This document shows positions 37,461 to 45,957 of a stretch of DNA of 64,000 nt, piece by piece. Under the pieces are notes generated by a model. It ran no database searches. It saw only the letters and a list, made by a program, of their open reading frames with translations, and was not told the origin of the DNA. The DNA comes from Tatumella morbirosei (GTDB taxonomy: Bacteria; Pseudomonadota; Gammaproteobacteria; Enterobacterales; Enterobacteriaceae): positions 372,001 through 436,000 of the forward strand of contig NZ_JPKR02000004.1 of the NCBI RefSeq assembly GCF_000757425.2, given 5' to 3'. A program made the position numbers and the translations under genes. Each line of letters opens with the position of its first letter. Position 1 is the first letter of the stretch.

Positions 37461-37795
37461 TCGGCTTCCTTTCTCTGTGAGGTGAGTGAATTGAATTTCT
37501 GATACAGCGCGACAATCTCTTCCGCCATTTCTCTGCACAGCATGGCATTCATGATATGATCCTGAGCGTGTACCATAATCAGGCTGACCGGTATTTTGCC
37601 GCAGCCTTCATCCAGGCCTATCAGTTGGGTCTGGCTGTTATGACACTGCCGGGCCGCCAGGGTAGACTGTTGCAGACAACCGGCGGCCTGTTCCCACTGG
37701 CCGCTACGGGCCGCCTGAATCGCTTCCATGGCGAAGGATTTAGACTCTCCGGCGCACAGAATTAAGTTGATCATCATTTCTTCGGTGATATCCAT
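37457..37795 (-). CDS. PTS lactose/cellobiose-type EIIA
   Basis: 112 residues, an all-helical trimeric IIA. The phospho-acceptor His lies in SLIMVHAQDHIMNA. ATG 37795 follows GGAG; an upstream extension would overlap EIIC. Passes phosphate from HPr to the EIIB encoded at 39097. Confidence 0.93.
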   Translation of the reverse strand: MDITEEMMINLILCAGESKSFAMEAIQAARSGQWEQAAGCLQQSTLAARQCHNSQTQLIGLDEGCGKIPVSLIMVHAQDHIMNAMLCREMAEEIVALYQKFNSLTSQRKEAE

Positions 37796-37796
37796 A

Positions 37797-39083
37797 TCAG
37801 ACTCCGCTGTTTTGTTCTTCGGCCAGTAAACTCCGTTCATAAAGCTTGCAGAACGGGTAGTAGATCAGTGCCGAGCTGCACACCAGCACCAATACCAGCA
37901 GTGCGGCATTAATATCCCAGCCGGTCGCCCAGGCAGCACCTATCGGGCCTGGCGAGGTCCAGGGGGCCAGTGAGACAATATGCGCCACCAGACCATATTT
38001 AATCGCAAACCACGCCAGTACCGCATTCACCACCGGGGTCAGGATAAACGGGATAAAGAACAAGGTGTTCATCACTATCGGGGAACCAAAGATCACCGGC
38101 TCATTGATGTTAAACAGCGAGGGAACCAGCGAGATTTTCCCGATAGAACGCAGATGGGCAGATTTACTGCGCAGGTACAGCAGTACCAGCCCGAGGGTGG
38201 CCCCGGAACCGCCGAGGGTAATAAAGAAAGCCCAGAAGGGTTCGACAAAAATATGTTCTGCCGGCAGGCCACTGGCCAGTTTGCTCTGGTTAATCCCAAG
38301 ATTCGTCAGCCAGAATGCCTGTAGGAAGCCGCTGACAATGGTCGCGCCATGAATCCCCGCAAACCACAGCACGTGGCAGATAATGACCGCGATGATTACC
38401 GCCGGTAATGAGTCTGAGGCGGATAATAACGGGCTGAACAGCGCCATAATGGCCTGCGGAATCAGCATGCCGCTAAGTGACTGTACGGCCAGGCTGACCG
38501 GAAACAGGATTAACAGCACCAGTGATAAAGGAATTAACTGATTAAATGATTTACGGATATTATCCGGCACCTGCTCAGGCAGGCGGATACCGATGTTTTT
38601 CTGGTGTAAGACGCGTGACAGTTCACAGACCAGCACCGCGACAATAATGGCGGTGAAAATTCCGGAGCCGCCCAGATAGCTGCTCTCCATGGTGCCATTG
38701 TTCAGCGGGCAGCAGATCAGTAAAAAGGCGACCAGTGCCAGCAAGGCGGTATTCAGCCCCTCCAGTCGGTAGTGCCGCGCCAGGCAGTAACTAATGGCCG
38801 GGCAGATATACACCGACATAATCCCCATGGTCATATTATAGGGGGTGAGGAGCTGCTGTTTGTATTCGGCCGCTATATATAGCCAGCCGCGGGCAATAAA
38901 AAACTGGTTGTCTTCAGAAAAGGGCGGGTAAGCAAATATCAGTATAAAGGAACCGATAATCATAAATGGCATCACCGCGATAAACCCGTCACGGATGGCC
39001 ATAATATGCCGCTGAGATGATATTTTGGCGGCAACCGGTAACATTACCTGCTCCAGCGAAGAAAACATGCGGTTAATATCCAT
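37797..39083 (-). CDS. PTS lactose/cellobiose-type EIIC permease
   Basis: 428 residues with about ten membrane segments and the N-terminal LEQVMLPVAAKISSQRHI typical of cellobiose/chitobiose-type IIC. Also present are LFNINEPVIFGSPIV, the sugar-site motif, and the C-terminal ISYCL and AWFAIKYGL regions. GGAGGAAAT precedes ATG 39083. Substrate is probably a beta-linked disaccharide or aryl-beta-glucoside. Confidence 0.94.
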   Translation of the reverse strand: MDINRMFSSLEQVMLPVAAKISSQRHIMAIRDGFIAVMPFMIIGSFILIFAYPPFSEDNQFFIARGWLYIAAEYKQQLLTPYNMTMGIMSVYICPAISYCLARHYRLEGLNTALLALVAFLLICCPLNNGTMESSYLGGSGIFTAIIVAVLVCELSRVLHQKNIGIRLPEQVPDNIRKSFNQLIPLSLVLLILFPVSLAVQSLSGMLIPQAIMALFSPLLSASDSLPAVIIAVIICHVLWFAGIHGATIVSGFLQAFWLTNLGINQSKLASGLPAEHIFVEPFWAFFITLGGSGATLGLVLLYLRSKSAHLRSIGKISLVPSLFNINEPVIFGSPIVMNTLFFIPFILTPVVNAVLAWFAIKYGLVAHIVSLAPWTSPGPIGAAWATGWDINAALLVLVLVCSSALIYYPFCKLYERSLLAEEQNSGV

Positions 39084-39096
39084 ATTTCCTCCGGGA

Positions 39097-39396
39097 TTAC
39101 ATTGCCAACGCCGATTCCAGCACTTTATCGCCGCGCATCATGCCATAATCCCGGATATCGATAACGGCAACCGGAATATTCAGTGGCGCCAGTTTTTGCT
39201 GCACTTCGGCCAGTTTATATTTAACCTGGGGTCCCAGCAGACAACAGTCGATATTGGCAAGGTGGGAGTCTAATTCGTTGATACTTATGGCATTGATTTC
39301 TACGTCAATCGCCTGGTCTGCGGCATATTTCTGCATCCGGCTCACCAGCATGCTGGTGGACATTCCTGCGGCACAACAAAGCAGTATATTTTTCAT
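39097..39396 (-). CDS. PTS cellobiose-type EIIB
   Basis: 99 residues from ATG 39396 (AGGGA 7 bp upstream; ATG 39402 is too close to that site). The phosphocysteine is in NILLCCAAGMSTSML. First gene of the operon IIB-IIC-IIA-glucosidase, with no linked antiterminator or regulator in the window. Confidence 0.94.
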   Translation of the reverse strand: MKNILLCCAAGMSTSMLVSRMQKYAADQAIDVEINAISINELDSHLANIDCCLLGPQVKYKLAEVQQKLAPLNIPVAVIDIRDYGMMRGDKVLESALAM

Positions 39397-39478
39397 GTTC
39401 ATTCCCTGAGTACGTGAAATTCATCCTGAATGAAAATAATGCGCTATCGGGTTTATACAGGTTCTGATTAATTTATAG

Positions 39479-39494
39479 TGTGCGGAAAATCACA
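39479..39494 (-). promoter_or_regulatory. CRP-like site upstream of the beta-glucoside PTS operon
   Basis: TGTGCGGAAAATCACA matches the CRP consensus (TGTGA N6 TCACA) at 9 of 10 arm positions. It lies ~83 bp before the EIIB start in the 457-bp gap 39397-39853, otherwise without genes. Fits catabolite-controlled sugar uptake. Confidence 0.65.
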
Positions 39495-39853
39495 TGTGGA
39501 AAATATAACCACTGTTTTTATTTTTATTATGGCCGACTGGTGAGTGATAACTTTTACCCGAACCATTAATTTATTTTTATTTTTGACTAAAGAAATTCCG
39601 GCTGTCGGAATAAACAGTGAAATATTTCAGTGTTGTTGTTTATTCGTGAAACACTCTGTATCCGCAGGCTCAGTTTTCACTTTTGCGGTTAGCGCAATTA
39701 TGAATTGCAATCATAGTAGTTTGACCCGCGGCTGAGCTGTGCTTTACTAACAGGTGAGCTGTGCTGTTACATTCAATCATCCAGTCTGACCCGGTGGGGA
39801 CCTGCACCTGTCGCCGGGTATCGTAGTTTCTAAAAATTATTACAGGAGTCTTT

Positions 39854-41023
39854 ATGCCCGTAGCTCTACTGGCACTGGCACTGAGTGCGTTTGCTATCGG
39901 AACCACTGAGTTTGTGATTATGGGATTACTTCCCGAGGTGGCAGGGAATCTGCAAGTCTCCATCCCGTCAGCCGGCTGGCTTATCAGTGGCTATGCGCTG
40001 GGGGTGGCGATAGGGGCGCCGATTATGGCGTTGGTCACGGCGCGTCTGCCCCGTAAACGTACCTTATTGCTGCTGATGCTGATTTTTATTCTCGGTAATC
40101 TGATGTGCGCAATGGCGCCCAACTATCATCTGCTGATGCTGGCCAGAATCGTGACCGCGCTCTGTCATGGCGCCTTTTTTGGTATCGGTTCTGTGGTCGC
40201 GGCCAGCCTGGTGGCCCCTAATCGTCAGGCCTCAGCCGTAGCGCTGATGTTTACAGGGCTGACGCTGGCTAACGTTCTGGGCGTTCCTCTCGGAACCTGG
40301 TTCGGCCAGCTGTATGGCTGGCGTGCCACCTTCTGGGCGGTAGGCGGCATTGGGGTGCTGGCCTTTATCGGGCTGGCGCTGAGCCTGCCGGTTAACCATG
40401 AAGAAAAACCGGTCGACCTGATGAGCGAAATCAGTGCGCTGGCCAACGGCAAACTCTGGTTATCGCTTCTGATGACCGTGTGCTTTGCCGCAGCGATGTT
40501 TGCCTTGTTCAGCTATATCGCGCCGCTACTGTTGCAGGTGACCGGAATCAGTGACAAAGGGGTCAGTTGGACACTGTTCCTGATGGGGGCAGGCCTGACG
40601 CTGGGTAATATCCTGGGCGGACGGCTGGCGGACTGGAAAGTCTCTTTCAGCCTGTTGTTAAGCTTCACCCTGATTGCGGTATTTTCGCTGGTGTTCCGCT
40701 GGACCAGCAGCGAGATCTGGCTGGCTGAAATTACGCTGTTTATCTGGTCGATGGCGACGTTCTCGACCGTACCGGCGTTGCAAATCAATGTGGTACGCCA
40801 TGGTAAAGATGCCCCGCATCTGGTCTCTACCCTGAACATTTCCGCCTTTAACCTGGGGAATGCCATTGGGGCATGGCTGGGCGGACTGGTGATTGGCCGT
40901 GGCCTGGGGCTGACCTTTGTGCCTGTCACCGCAGCAGCACTGGCCGTTGTCGGCTTACTGGTTGCGCTGCTTATCTTCCGTGGCGGGTCGCATGCACCGG
41001 CGCAGGAGCTGCGCCAGCAGTAA
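39854..41023 (+). CDS. MFS drug/sugar efflux transporter, DHA1 family (YdhP-like)
   Basis: 389 residues with 12 predicted membrane segments, the same length as E. coli YdhP. The opening IGTTEFVIMGLLPEVA is typical of the AraJ/YdhP group. Other motifs: LPRKRTLLLLML and HGAFFGIGSVVAAS. ACAGGAGTC precedes ATG 39854. It converges with lysR, 9 bp apart. The real substrate is unknown. Confidence 0.88.
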   Translation: MPVALLALALSAFAIGTTEFVIMGLLPEVAGNLQVSIPSAGWLISGYALGVAIGAPIMALVTARLPRKRTLLLLMLIFILGNLMCAMAPNYHLLMLARIVTALCHGAFFGIGSVVAASLVAPNRQASAVALMFTGLTLANVLGVPLGTWFGQLYGWRATFWAVGGIGVLAFIGLALSLPVNHEEKPVDLMSEISALANGKLWLSLLMTVCFAAAMFALFSYIAPLLLQVTGISDKGVSWTLFLMGAGLTLGNILGGRLADWKVSFSLLLSFTLIAVFSLVFRWTSSEIWLAEITLFIWSMATFSTVPALQINVVRHGKDAPHLVSTLNISAFNLGNAIGAWLGGLVIGRGLGLTFVPVTAAALAVVGLLVALLIFRGGSHAPAQELRQQ

Positions 41024-41032
41024 CCACTTGCG

Positions 41033-41968
41033 TCAGCGACCGCCAGCCGGCAGTAGCTGATGTTCAATCTGCCGGACAAATTGTCCGGCCTGTTGTTGCA
41101 GGTGGCGAATAAATGCCCCGGTCAGCGCGGATGCTGGCCGGTGTAATGGCCGGATCAGGCTGACAGTAAACGGCACACTAATACTAAAACGTCGCATGAC
41201 CACCCCACGCCCGGCGTAATCCAGCGCCGTCAGCGGATTAATAATCGATACCCCAACCCCCGCTTTCACCATGGCACACACCGATGCCGCACTGTGCGTC
41301 TCCATGCGCAGCATCCGGCTGACGTGCTGTTCGCGGAACAGATTATCCAGTAACTGCCGGTAACTGTCGTCTTTAGACAGGCTGATAAACGGCAATCCGG
41401 CAAAATCGGCTGGCGTCAGTTGTTGTCTGGCGGCCAGCGGATGCTGCTCCGGTAATACACAAACTTCATCAACGGTCAGTAGCGGTAGCCGCTCGGTACC
41501 TGCGGGTACGCTGTGGGTTTCGGTCATTCCCAGATCATAGCGCTGGGCAGAGAGCCACTCCTCAAGTAACGGCGATTCCCGGGGAATAATATTCATACTG
41601 ACCGTCGGATAGAGTTCCAGAAACGGCTGGCAAAGTGCCGGTAGCAGAGACTGGGAGAAGGCTGGCAGGCAGGCCACCGAGAGTTCTGCCTGGTGAAAAT
41701 CCCTTAATCCTTCGGCCACTTCACGTATCCGTTCCATACCATACCAACTGCGTTCGACCTCTTCGAACAGTCGTAACCCTTGTACTGTCGGTTGCAGCCG
41801 TCCACGTACCCGGCTAAACAGGCTGACGGACAGTTGATGTTCAAAACGGGCCAGTTCGCGGCTGAGGGTCGGCTGAGAAGTATGAAGGAACTCGGCCGCC
41901 TGGGTGAGGTTGCCACGGGTCATGATGGCGTGGAAGATCTCAATCTGACGCCAGTGTATTTTTTGCAT
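41033..41968 (-). CDS. lysR: LysR, activator of lysA
   Basis: Founding member of the LysR family; activates lysA when diaminopimelate is plentiful. 311 residues. HTH at about 20-40 (LTQAAEFLHTSQPTLSREL), then a periplasmic-binding-protein-like sensor domain with PLLEEWLSAQRYDLG and ETHSAASVCAMVKAGVG, both close to E. coli LysR. In E. coli lysR and lysA are divergent neighbours; here two minus-strand genes lie between them, so the shared promoter has been split. Confidence 0.95.
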   Translation of the reverse strand: MQKIHWRQIEIFHAIMTRGNLTQAAEFLHTSQPTLSRELARFEHQLSVSLFSRVRGRLQPTVQGLRLFEEVERSWYGMERIREVAEGLRDFHQAELSVACLPAFSQSLLPALCQPFLELYPTVSMNIIPRESPLLEEWLSAQRYDLGMTETHSVPAGTERLPLLTVDEVCVLPEQHPLAARQQLTPADFAGLPFISLSKDDSYRQLLDNLFREQHVSRMLRMETHSAASVCAMVKAGVGVSIINPLTALDYAGRGVVMRRFSISVPFTVSLIRPLHRPASALTGAFIRHLQQQAGQFVRQIEHQLLPAGGR

Positions 41969-41981
41969 AACTCAGAATACC

Positions 41982-42006
41982 AAAAATGCCCCGTTGACAC
42001 GGGGCA
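41982..42006 (-). terminator. Terminator after the SnoaL-like gene
   Basis: On the minus strand TGCCCCG, loop, CGGGGCA is followed by TTTTTGG. It separates the 42026 gene from lysR. Confidence 0.85.
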
Positions 42007-42025
42007 GGGCAGGAGCAGAGGTGGC

Positions 42026-42514
42026 TCAGAACATGGTGTTAGTGTTGGCCGAGGTCGCCGGCACATCCTGGACCGAGTCCCAGTGCTCGACAATTTTGCC
42101 GTGTTCTACCCGGAAGATATCGACGATGGCACGGCCACGGTCGTCAGCATTTTTTACCGAATGAACCCGCAGGAACACCCGGTCACCGTAGGTGCCGTAC
42201 TGGGTGATTTCAGAATGGGCCTGCGGGTTCGCCTTGAAATATCCGGCGAAATAACTGACAAACGGGGCACGCCCGTCAGGAACATGCGGATTATGTTGTT
42301 TATATCCCGGCGATAAGTCACGGTCGGCCGCCTGTAAATTGTGCTGGTTAAAAAATTCCTGATAGAACTGGTAAACCAGCTTCAGATTCTGGTTTTCCTG
42401 TTGCAGGTTCCGTGCCGGGCTGTTGTCTGATGGCGGTGGAAAGGGCTGACTGGCGGCGGCCAGGGCGCCGGCCGAACAGAACAGACTGACTGCCAGGATA
42501 ACTGCATGCTTCAT
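42026..42514 (-). CDS. Exported SnoaL-like (NTF2 fold) protein
   Basis: 162 residues with a signal peptide (AVILAVSLFCSAGALAAAS). The mature part is a SnoaL/NTF2-fold domain: YQEFFNQHNLQAADRDLSP and the C-terminal VDIFRVEHGKIVEHWDSVQ. Members include polyketide cyclases and small hydrolases; no enzyme role can be given. Inserted between lysR and lysA with the VOC gene. Confidence 0.8.
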   Translation of the reverse strand: MKHAVILAVSLFCSAGALAAASQPFPPPSDNSPARNLQQENQNLKLVYQFYQEFFNQHNLQAADRDLSPGYKQHNPHVPDGRAPFVSYFAGYFKANPQAHSEITQYGTYGDRVFLRVHSVKNADDRGRAIVDIFRVEHGKIVEHWDSVQDVPATSANTNTMF

Positions 42515-42562
42515 AAATTAATCTCCGTTTATTTCACAGAAGAGCCTCTGCCGGTGTCCGGT

Positions 42563-42943
42563 TCAGCTCTGACGATTCTGGTAGAGATCCCAGCGGTTAC
42601 CGTACAAATCTTCAAATACCACCACGGTGCCGTACTCTTCTTCGCGCGGGTCTTCGCAAAACTGAACACCGGCTTTTAACATCTTATGGTAGTCACGCCA
42701 GAAATCATCGGTCTGCAGAAACAGGAACACTCTGCCACCACACTGGTTCCCGATAAATTCGGTTTGTCGCGGCTCAGACGCGCGGGCAAGCAGCAGATTG
42801 CAGTCGCTGTCCGGGTTAGGGGTCACCACCACCCAGCGTTTGCCGGGTTGCGGAGTATCTTCCACCAGAGTAAAACCCAGGCTGTGAGTATAGTAGTCAA
42901 TCGCGCGGTCGTAATCGTCGACCACAATCGCCACATAGCCCAT
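42563..42943 (-). CDS. VOC-superfamily (glyoxalase/bleomycin-resistance fold) protein
   Basis: 126 residues starting MGYVAIVVDDYDRAIDYYT, the usual opening of single-domain VOC proteins. The C-terminus has FEDLYGNRWDLYQ. Metal ligands cannot be confirmed from sequence alone. The longer frame starts at a TTG (43024) without support. Tandem with the SnoaL gene, 48 bp apart; both read away from lysA. Confidence 0.8.
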   Translation of the reverse strand: MGYVAIVVDDYDRAIDYYTHSLGFTLVEDTPQPGKRWVVVTPNPDSDCNLLLARASEPRQTEFIGNQCGGRVFLFLQTDDFWRDYHKMLKAGVQFCEDPREEEYGTVVVFEDLYGNRWDLYQNRQS

Positions 42944-43121
42944 ACATCTTTTCTGTGTTCGCAACGGAGGATTCCTTAGATAAGAACAGGTCAGGGGCGG
43001 CCAGAAGACAAAGCACTCAGGCAACCCATATCAGAAGTAAATAGATATCAGATGAAATGATATTTTTCAATATGGTCAGGCTGTGGCTTACTGTGGCTAT
43101 CAGCACAGGAGAATAAAAATT

Positions 43122-44387
43122 ATGCCACGCCCGTTAACCACCACCGACACCGCTCTCAACCAGCAAAACCTGCTGCCTCTGGCACAGCGTTATCAGGGGC
43201 CATTCTGGGCCTATGATGGCGAAGTGATCCACCGGCAGATCGAAAAGCTCCGTGACTTTGACGTGATCCGTTTTGCCCAGAAAGCCTGCTCAAATATTCA
43301 TATTTTACGGCTGATGCGCGCCGCAGGCGTTAAAGTGGATTCGGTTTCGCTGGGAGAAATTGAACGGGCGTTAGTCGCCGGTTATCCGGCCGGAGGGGAC
43401 GATATCGTGTTCACTGCTGATGTGCTGGATAATGCGGTATTACACCGGGTGGCTGAGTTGAAAATTCCGGTGAATGCCGGTTCGATAGATATGTTGCATC
43501 AACTGGCGGAAGTGTCTGCCGGTCATCCGGTATGGCTACGGATTAACCCGGGATTTGGTCATGGCCACAGTCAGAAAACCAATACCGGCGGTGAAAACAG
43601 TAAGCACGGTATCTGGTATCTGGCACTGAATGAAGCCTTACAGGTGGTCCGTGACAAAGGGCTGACGCTGGCGGGTCTGCATATGCATATCGGGTCCGGA
43701 GTCGATTATCAGCATCTGCAACAGGTATGTGACGCGATGGTTGACCAGGTGATTAGCAGTGGAGCCGATGTTCCGGCCATTTCTGCGGGGGGAGGATTAT
43801 CCATCCCTTACCGCTATGCGGAAGCAGAAATCGACCCGGCGCACTATTACACCCTGTGGAACGGTGCGCGTCAGCGGATTGCCGATCATCTGGGGCACCC
43901 GGTCACCCTGGAAATTGAGCCGGGGCGTTTTCTGGTGGCGCAGTCCGGGGTGTTGGTCAGCCAGGTCCGTGCGGTGAAACAGATGGGAAGTCGCCATTTT
44001 GTGCTGGTGGATGCCGGGTTCAGTGACCTGATGCGCCCGTCGATGTACGGCAGTTATCATGAAATTTCGGTGATGCCCGCCGACGGACGTCAGGCTGACA
44101 GCAGCGTGACCTTTGATTCAGTGGTGGCCGGCCCGTTGTGTGAGTCCGGGGATGTGTTTACCCAGCTGGAAGGGGGCATGGTGGAGCCTCGTACACTGCC
44201 TCAGGTCAGCGTTGGCGATTACCTGGTATTTCATGATACCGGGGCGTATGGCGCATCTATGTCGTCAAACTACAACAGCCGGCCGCTGATCCCCGAAGTA
44301 TTGTTTAGCGAGGGGCAGCCGCGTGAAATTCGTCGCGCCCAGACCATCGGTGAGTTGTTAGCACTGGAGTCAGAGACCCGCCAGTAA
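43122..44387 (+). CDS. lysA: Diaminopimelate decarboxylase
   Basis: Last step of lysine synthesis; PLP-dependent fold III enzyme. PLP Lys lies in RFAQKACSN; HMHIGSGVDYQ and EPGRFLVA bind PLP phosphate and substrate; CESGD is the active-site loop from the second subunit. 421 residues from ATG 43122 (ACAGGAG upstream). Convergent with galR, as in E. coli. Confidence 0.97.
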   Translation: MPRPLTTTDTALNQQNLLPLAQRYQGPFWAYDGEVIHRQIEKLRDFDVIRFAQKACSNIHILRLMRAAGVKVDSVSLGEIERALVAGYPAGGDDIVFTADVLDNAVLHRVAELKIPVNAGSIDMLHQLAEVSAGHPVWLRINPGFGHGHSQKTNTGGENSKHGIWYLALNEALQVVRDKGLTLAGLHMHIGSGVDYQHLQQVCDAMVDQVISSGADVPAISAGGGLSIPYRYAEAEIDPAHYYTLWNGARQRIADHLGHPVTLEIEPGRFLVAQSGVLVSQVRAVKQMGSRHFVLVDAGFSDLMRPSMYGSYHEISVMPADGRQADSSVTFDSVVAGPLCESGDVFTQLEGGMVEPRTLPQVSVGDYLVFHDTGAYGASMSSNYNSRPLIPEVLFSEGQPREIRRAQTIGELLALESETRQ

Positions 44388-44395
44388 TGGCAGGC

Positions 44396-44415
44396 GCCGG
44401 GCGGTTTAGCCCGGC
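44396..44415. terminator. Convergent hairpin between lysA and galR
   Basis: GCCGGGC, loop GGTTTA, GCCCGGC: seven base pairs, overlapping the 3' end of galR. May serve both strands. Confidence 0.65.
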
Positions 44416-45420
44416 TGATCGTTATATCTGGCGACCGAATGGCGGATCACCAGGGTAGGGTGAAACAGATGGGTGACCGGCGGAGCGGGTTCGTTCTTCG
44501 ATAATGCCAGCGCCAGTGCGGCCGCCTGTTGGGCCATGGTGACAACCGGATACCGGATAGTGGTAAGACGAGGCCGCAGGTAACGGGAAACCAGCACATC
44601 ATCAAAAACCCATCAGTGACATCTGCTGTGGTACCTGAATGCTGTTGTCATTGAGTGCCGCCAGCGCCCCTGCCGCCATGGAATCGTTATAACAGGCGAC
44701 GGCGCTAAACTCTTTACCCTGGGCCAGCAAACTGATCATGGCCTGCTCGCCCCCGGTTTCGTCCGGCTCGCCGAAGGCGACCAGTTGTCGGTTGGCCGGA
44801 AGCTGATGATCGCTCAGAGCGCGGTAATAACCCGCCAGCCGGTCACTGGCATCTGAAATTGCGTGGTCAGAGCAGATAAACGCAATATTTTCATGGCCCT
44901 GCTGAATCAGATGGCGGGTGGCCAGCCAGCCTCCGTAATTGTCATCCAGCGCAATGCAGCGCTCTTCGAAGCCTGGCAGGGTGCGGTTAATCAGCACAAT
45001 CCCCGGGATATAACGCATTAATTCCGACAGTTCATCATCCGGTATTTTTTTAACATGCAGCACCAGGGCTTCGCACTGATGGCGGATCAGTTGCTGAATG
45101 GCCAGCCGCTCCTGATGTTCATCGTGGTAGCCGTTACCAATCAGCAGGAAGTTATTGGTCTGGCTGGCAACTTCATCCACCGCTTTTACCATCGCCCCGA
45201 AGAAGGGATCCGCCACATCCGCCACGATAAGACCAATGGTCGCCGTGGTTTGTTGGGCCAGTGCACGGGCATTGGCGTTGGGCTGATAATGCAGTTCCTG
45301 CATCGCTTCCTGTACTGCCTGGCGTGAAGCTTCACTGGCTTTCGGCGAATGGTTGAGCACGCGTGAAACAGTGGCGACTGAGACGCCGGCGAGTCTGGCG
45401 ACATCCTTTATCGTTGCCAT
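44406..45420 (-). pseudogene. galR: Galactose operon repressor, frameshifted
   Basis: GalR represses gal genes by binding palindromic operators and opening on galactose. The N-terminal HTH (ATIKDVARLAGVSVATVSRV) and most of the ligand domain are intact to residue 272, ending MSLMGF then stop. The remaining 63 residues (DVLVSRYLRPRLTT and on) follow in another frame, just as in E. coli GalR (IGFDDVLVSRY). The break is at five T (minus strand; A5 at 44604-44608) where four would keep the frame, so this is a net +1. The truncated protein lacks the C-terminal core needed for stable folding. Confidence 0.9.
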
Positions 45421-45431
45421 GATGGGATTCC

Positions 45432-45447
45432 GGGAAAACGTTTACAC
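45432..45447 (-). promoter_or_regulatory. GalR operator upstream of galR
   Basis: Minus strand GTGTAAACGTTTTCCC matches the GalR/GalS operator palindrome (GTGTAAACGTTTACAC) at 13 of 16 positions, 12 bp before the galR start. Suggests autoregulation of galR, retained although the gene is broken. Confidence 0.7.
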
Positions 45448-45725
45448 ATTGGACCAGTGTTACGGAAAAGCCGTCGGACTGCAAGCTGAGAAAATGTCGG
45501 CTAACCCGCAAATTTGATTTAAATAGTCAGGTTTTTCAGAATAATGACAGCGGTCCGGTGAGGCAGTGGCGCACAGCACCGGGTGGGCCTGGCAATCTGC
45601 AGGGGAGTGCGTAGAGAGTGCAATGTATTTGAAGCGTTAATCTCTAAATAGCTGCTTACATTTTGCGGACAACTGTTGCGTTTATGTTGTAGAGAGAAAC
45701 AGTGGAAACCTGGTAAATTAAAGGT

Positions 45726-45798
45726 CCCAGAGGTATTGATGGGTGAACATCAAAAGTTTTGATTACACCAACCTGCGCTGAAGCGCAGGTTTTTTTTT
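45726..45798 (+). ncRNA. omrA: OmrA/OmrB-type small RNA
   Basis: The 5' end CCCAGAGGTATTGAT is identical to the conserved seed region of E. coli OmrA and OmrB, which base-pairs with outer-membrane-protein and ompR mRNAs. The 3' end is a strong terminator (AACCTGCGC, TGAA, GCGCAGGTT, then eight T), also as in OmrA/B. About 73 nt. E. coli has two tandem copies between aas and galR; here I see only one, near galR. OmpR control is known in E. coli; a likely -10 (TAAATT) is at 45714. Confidence 0.9.
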
Positions 45799-45957
45799 GC
45801 CTCCGGTTTCTCATTTCTTCCGTTGCCCTGATATGCTATCAATGTTCACTCTCATTAAAGATTACCAACTGATACACACTTTCGCTGTGATCCTGCGGGT
45901 AAATTCATTATAAGACTGTGTTAATACGCCTTATTATTCATAATTCAGCGGAATGTT

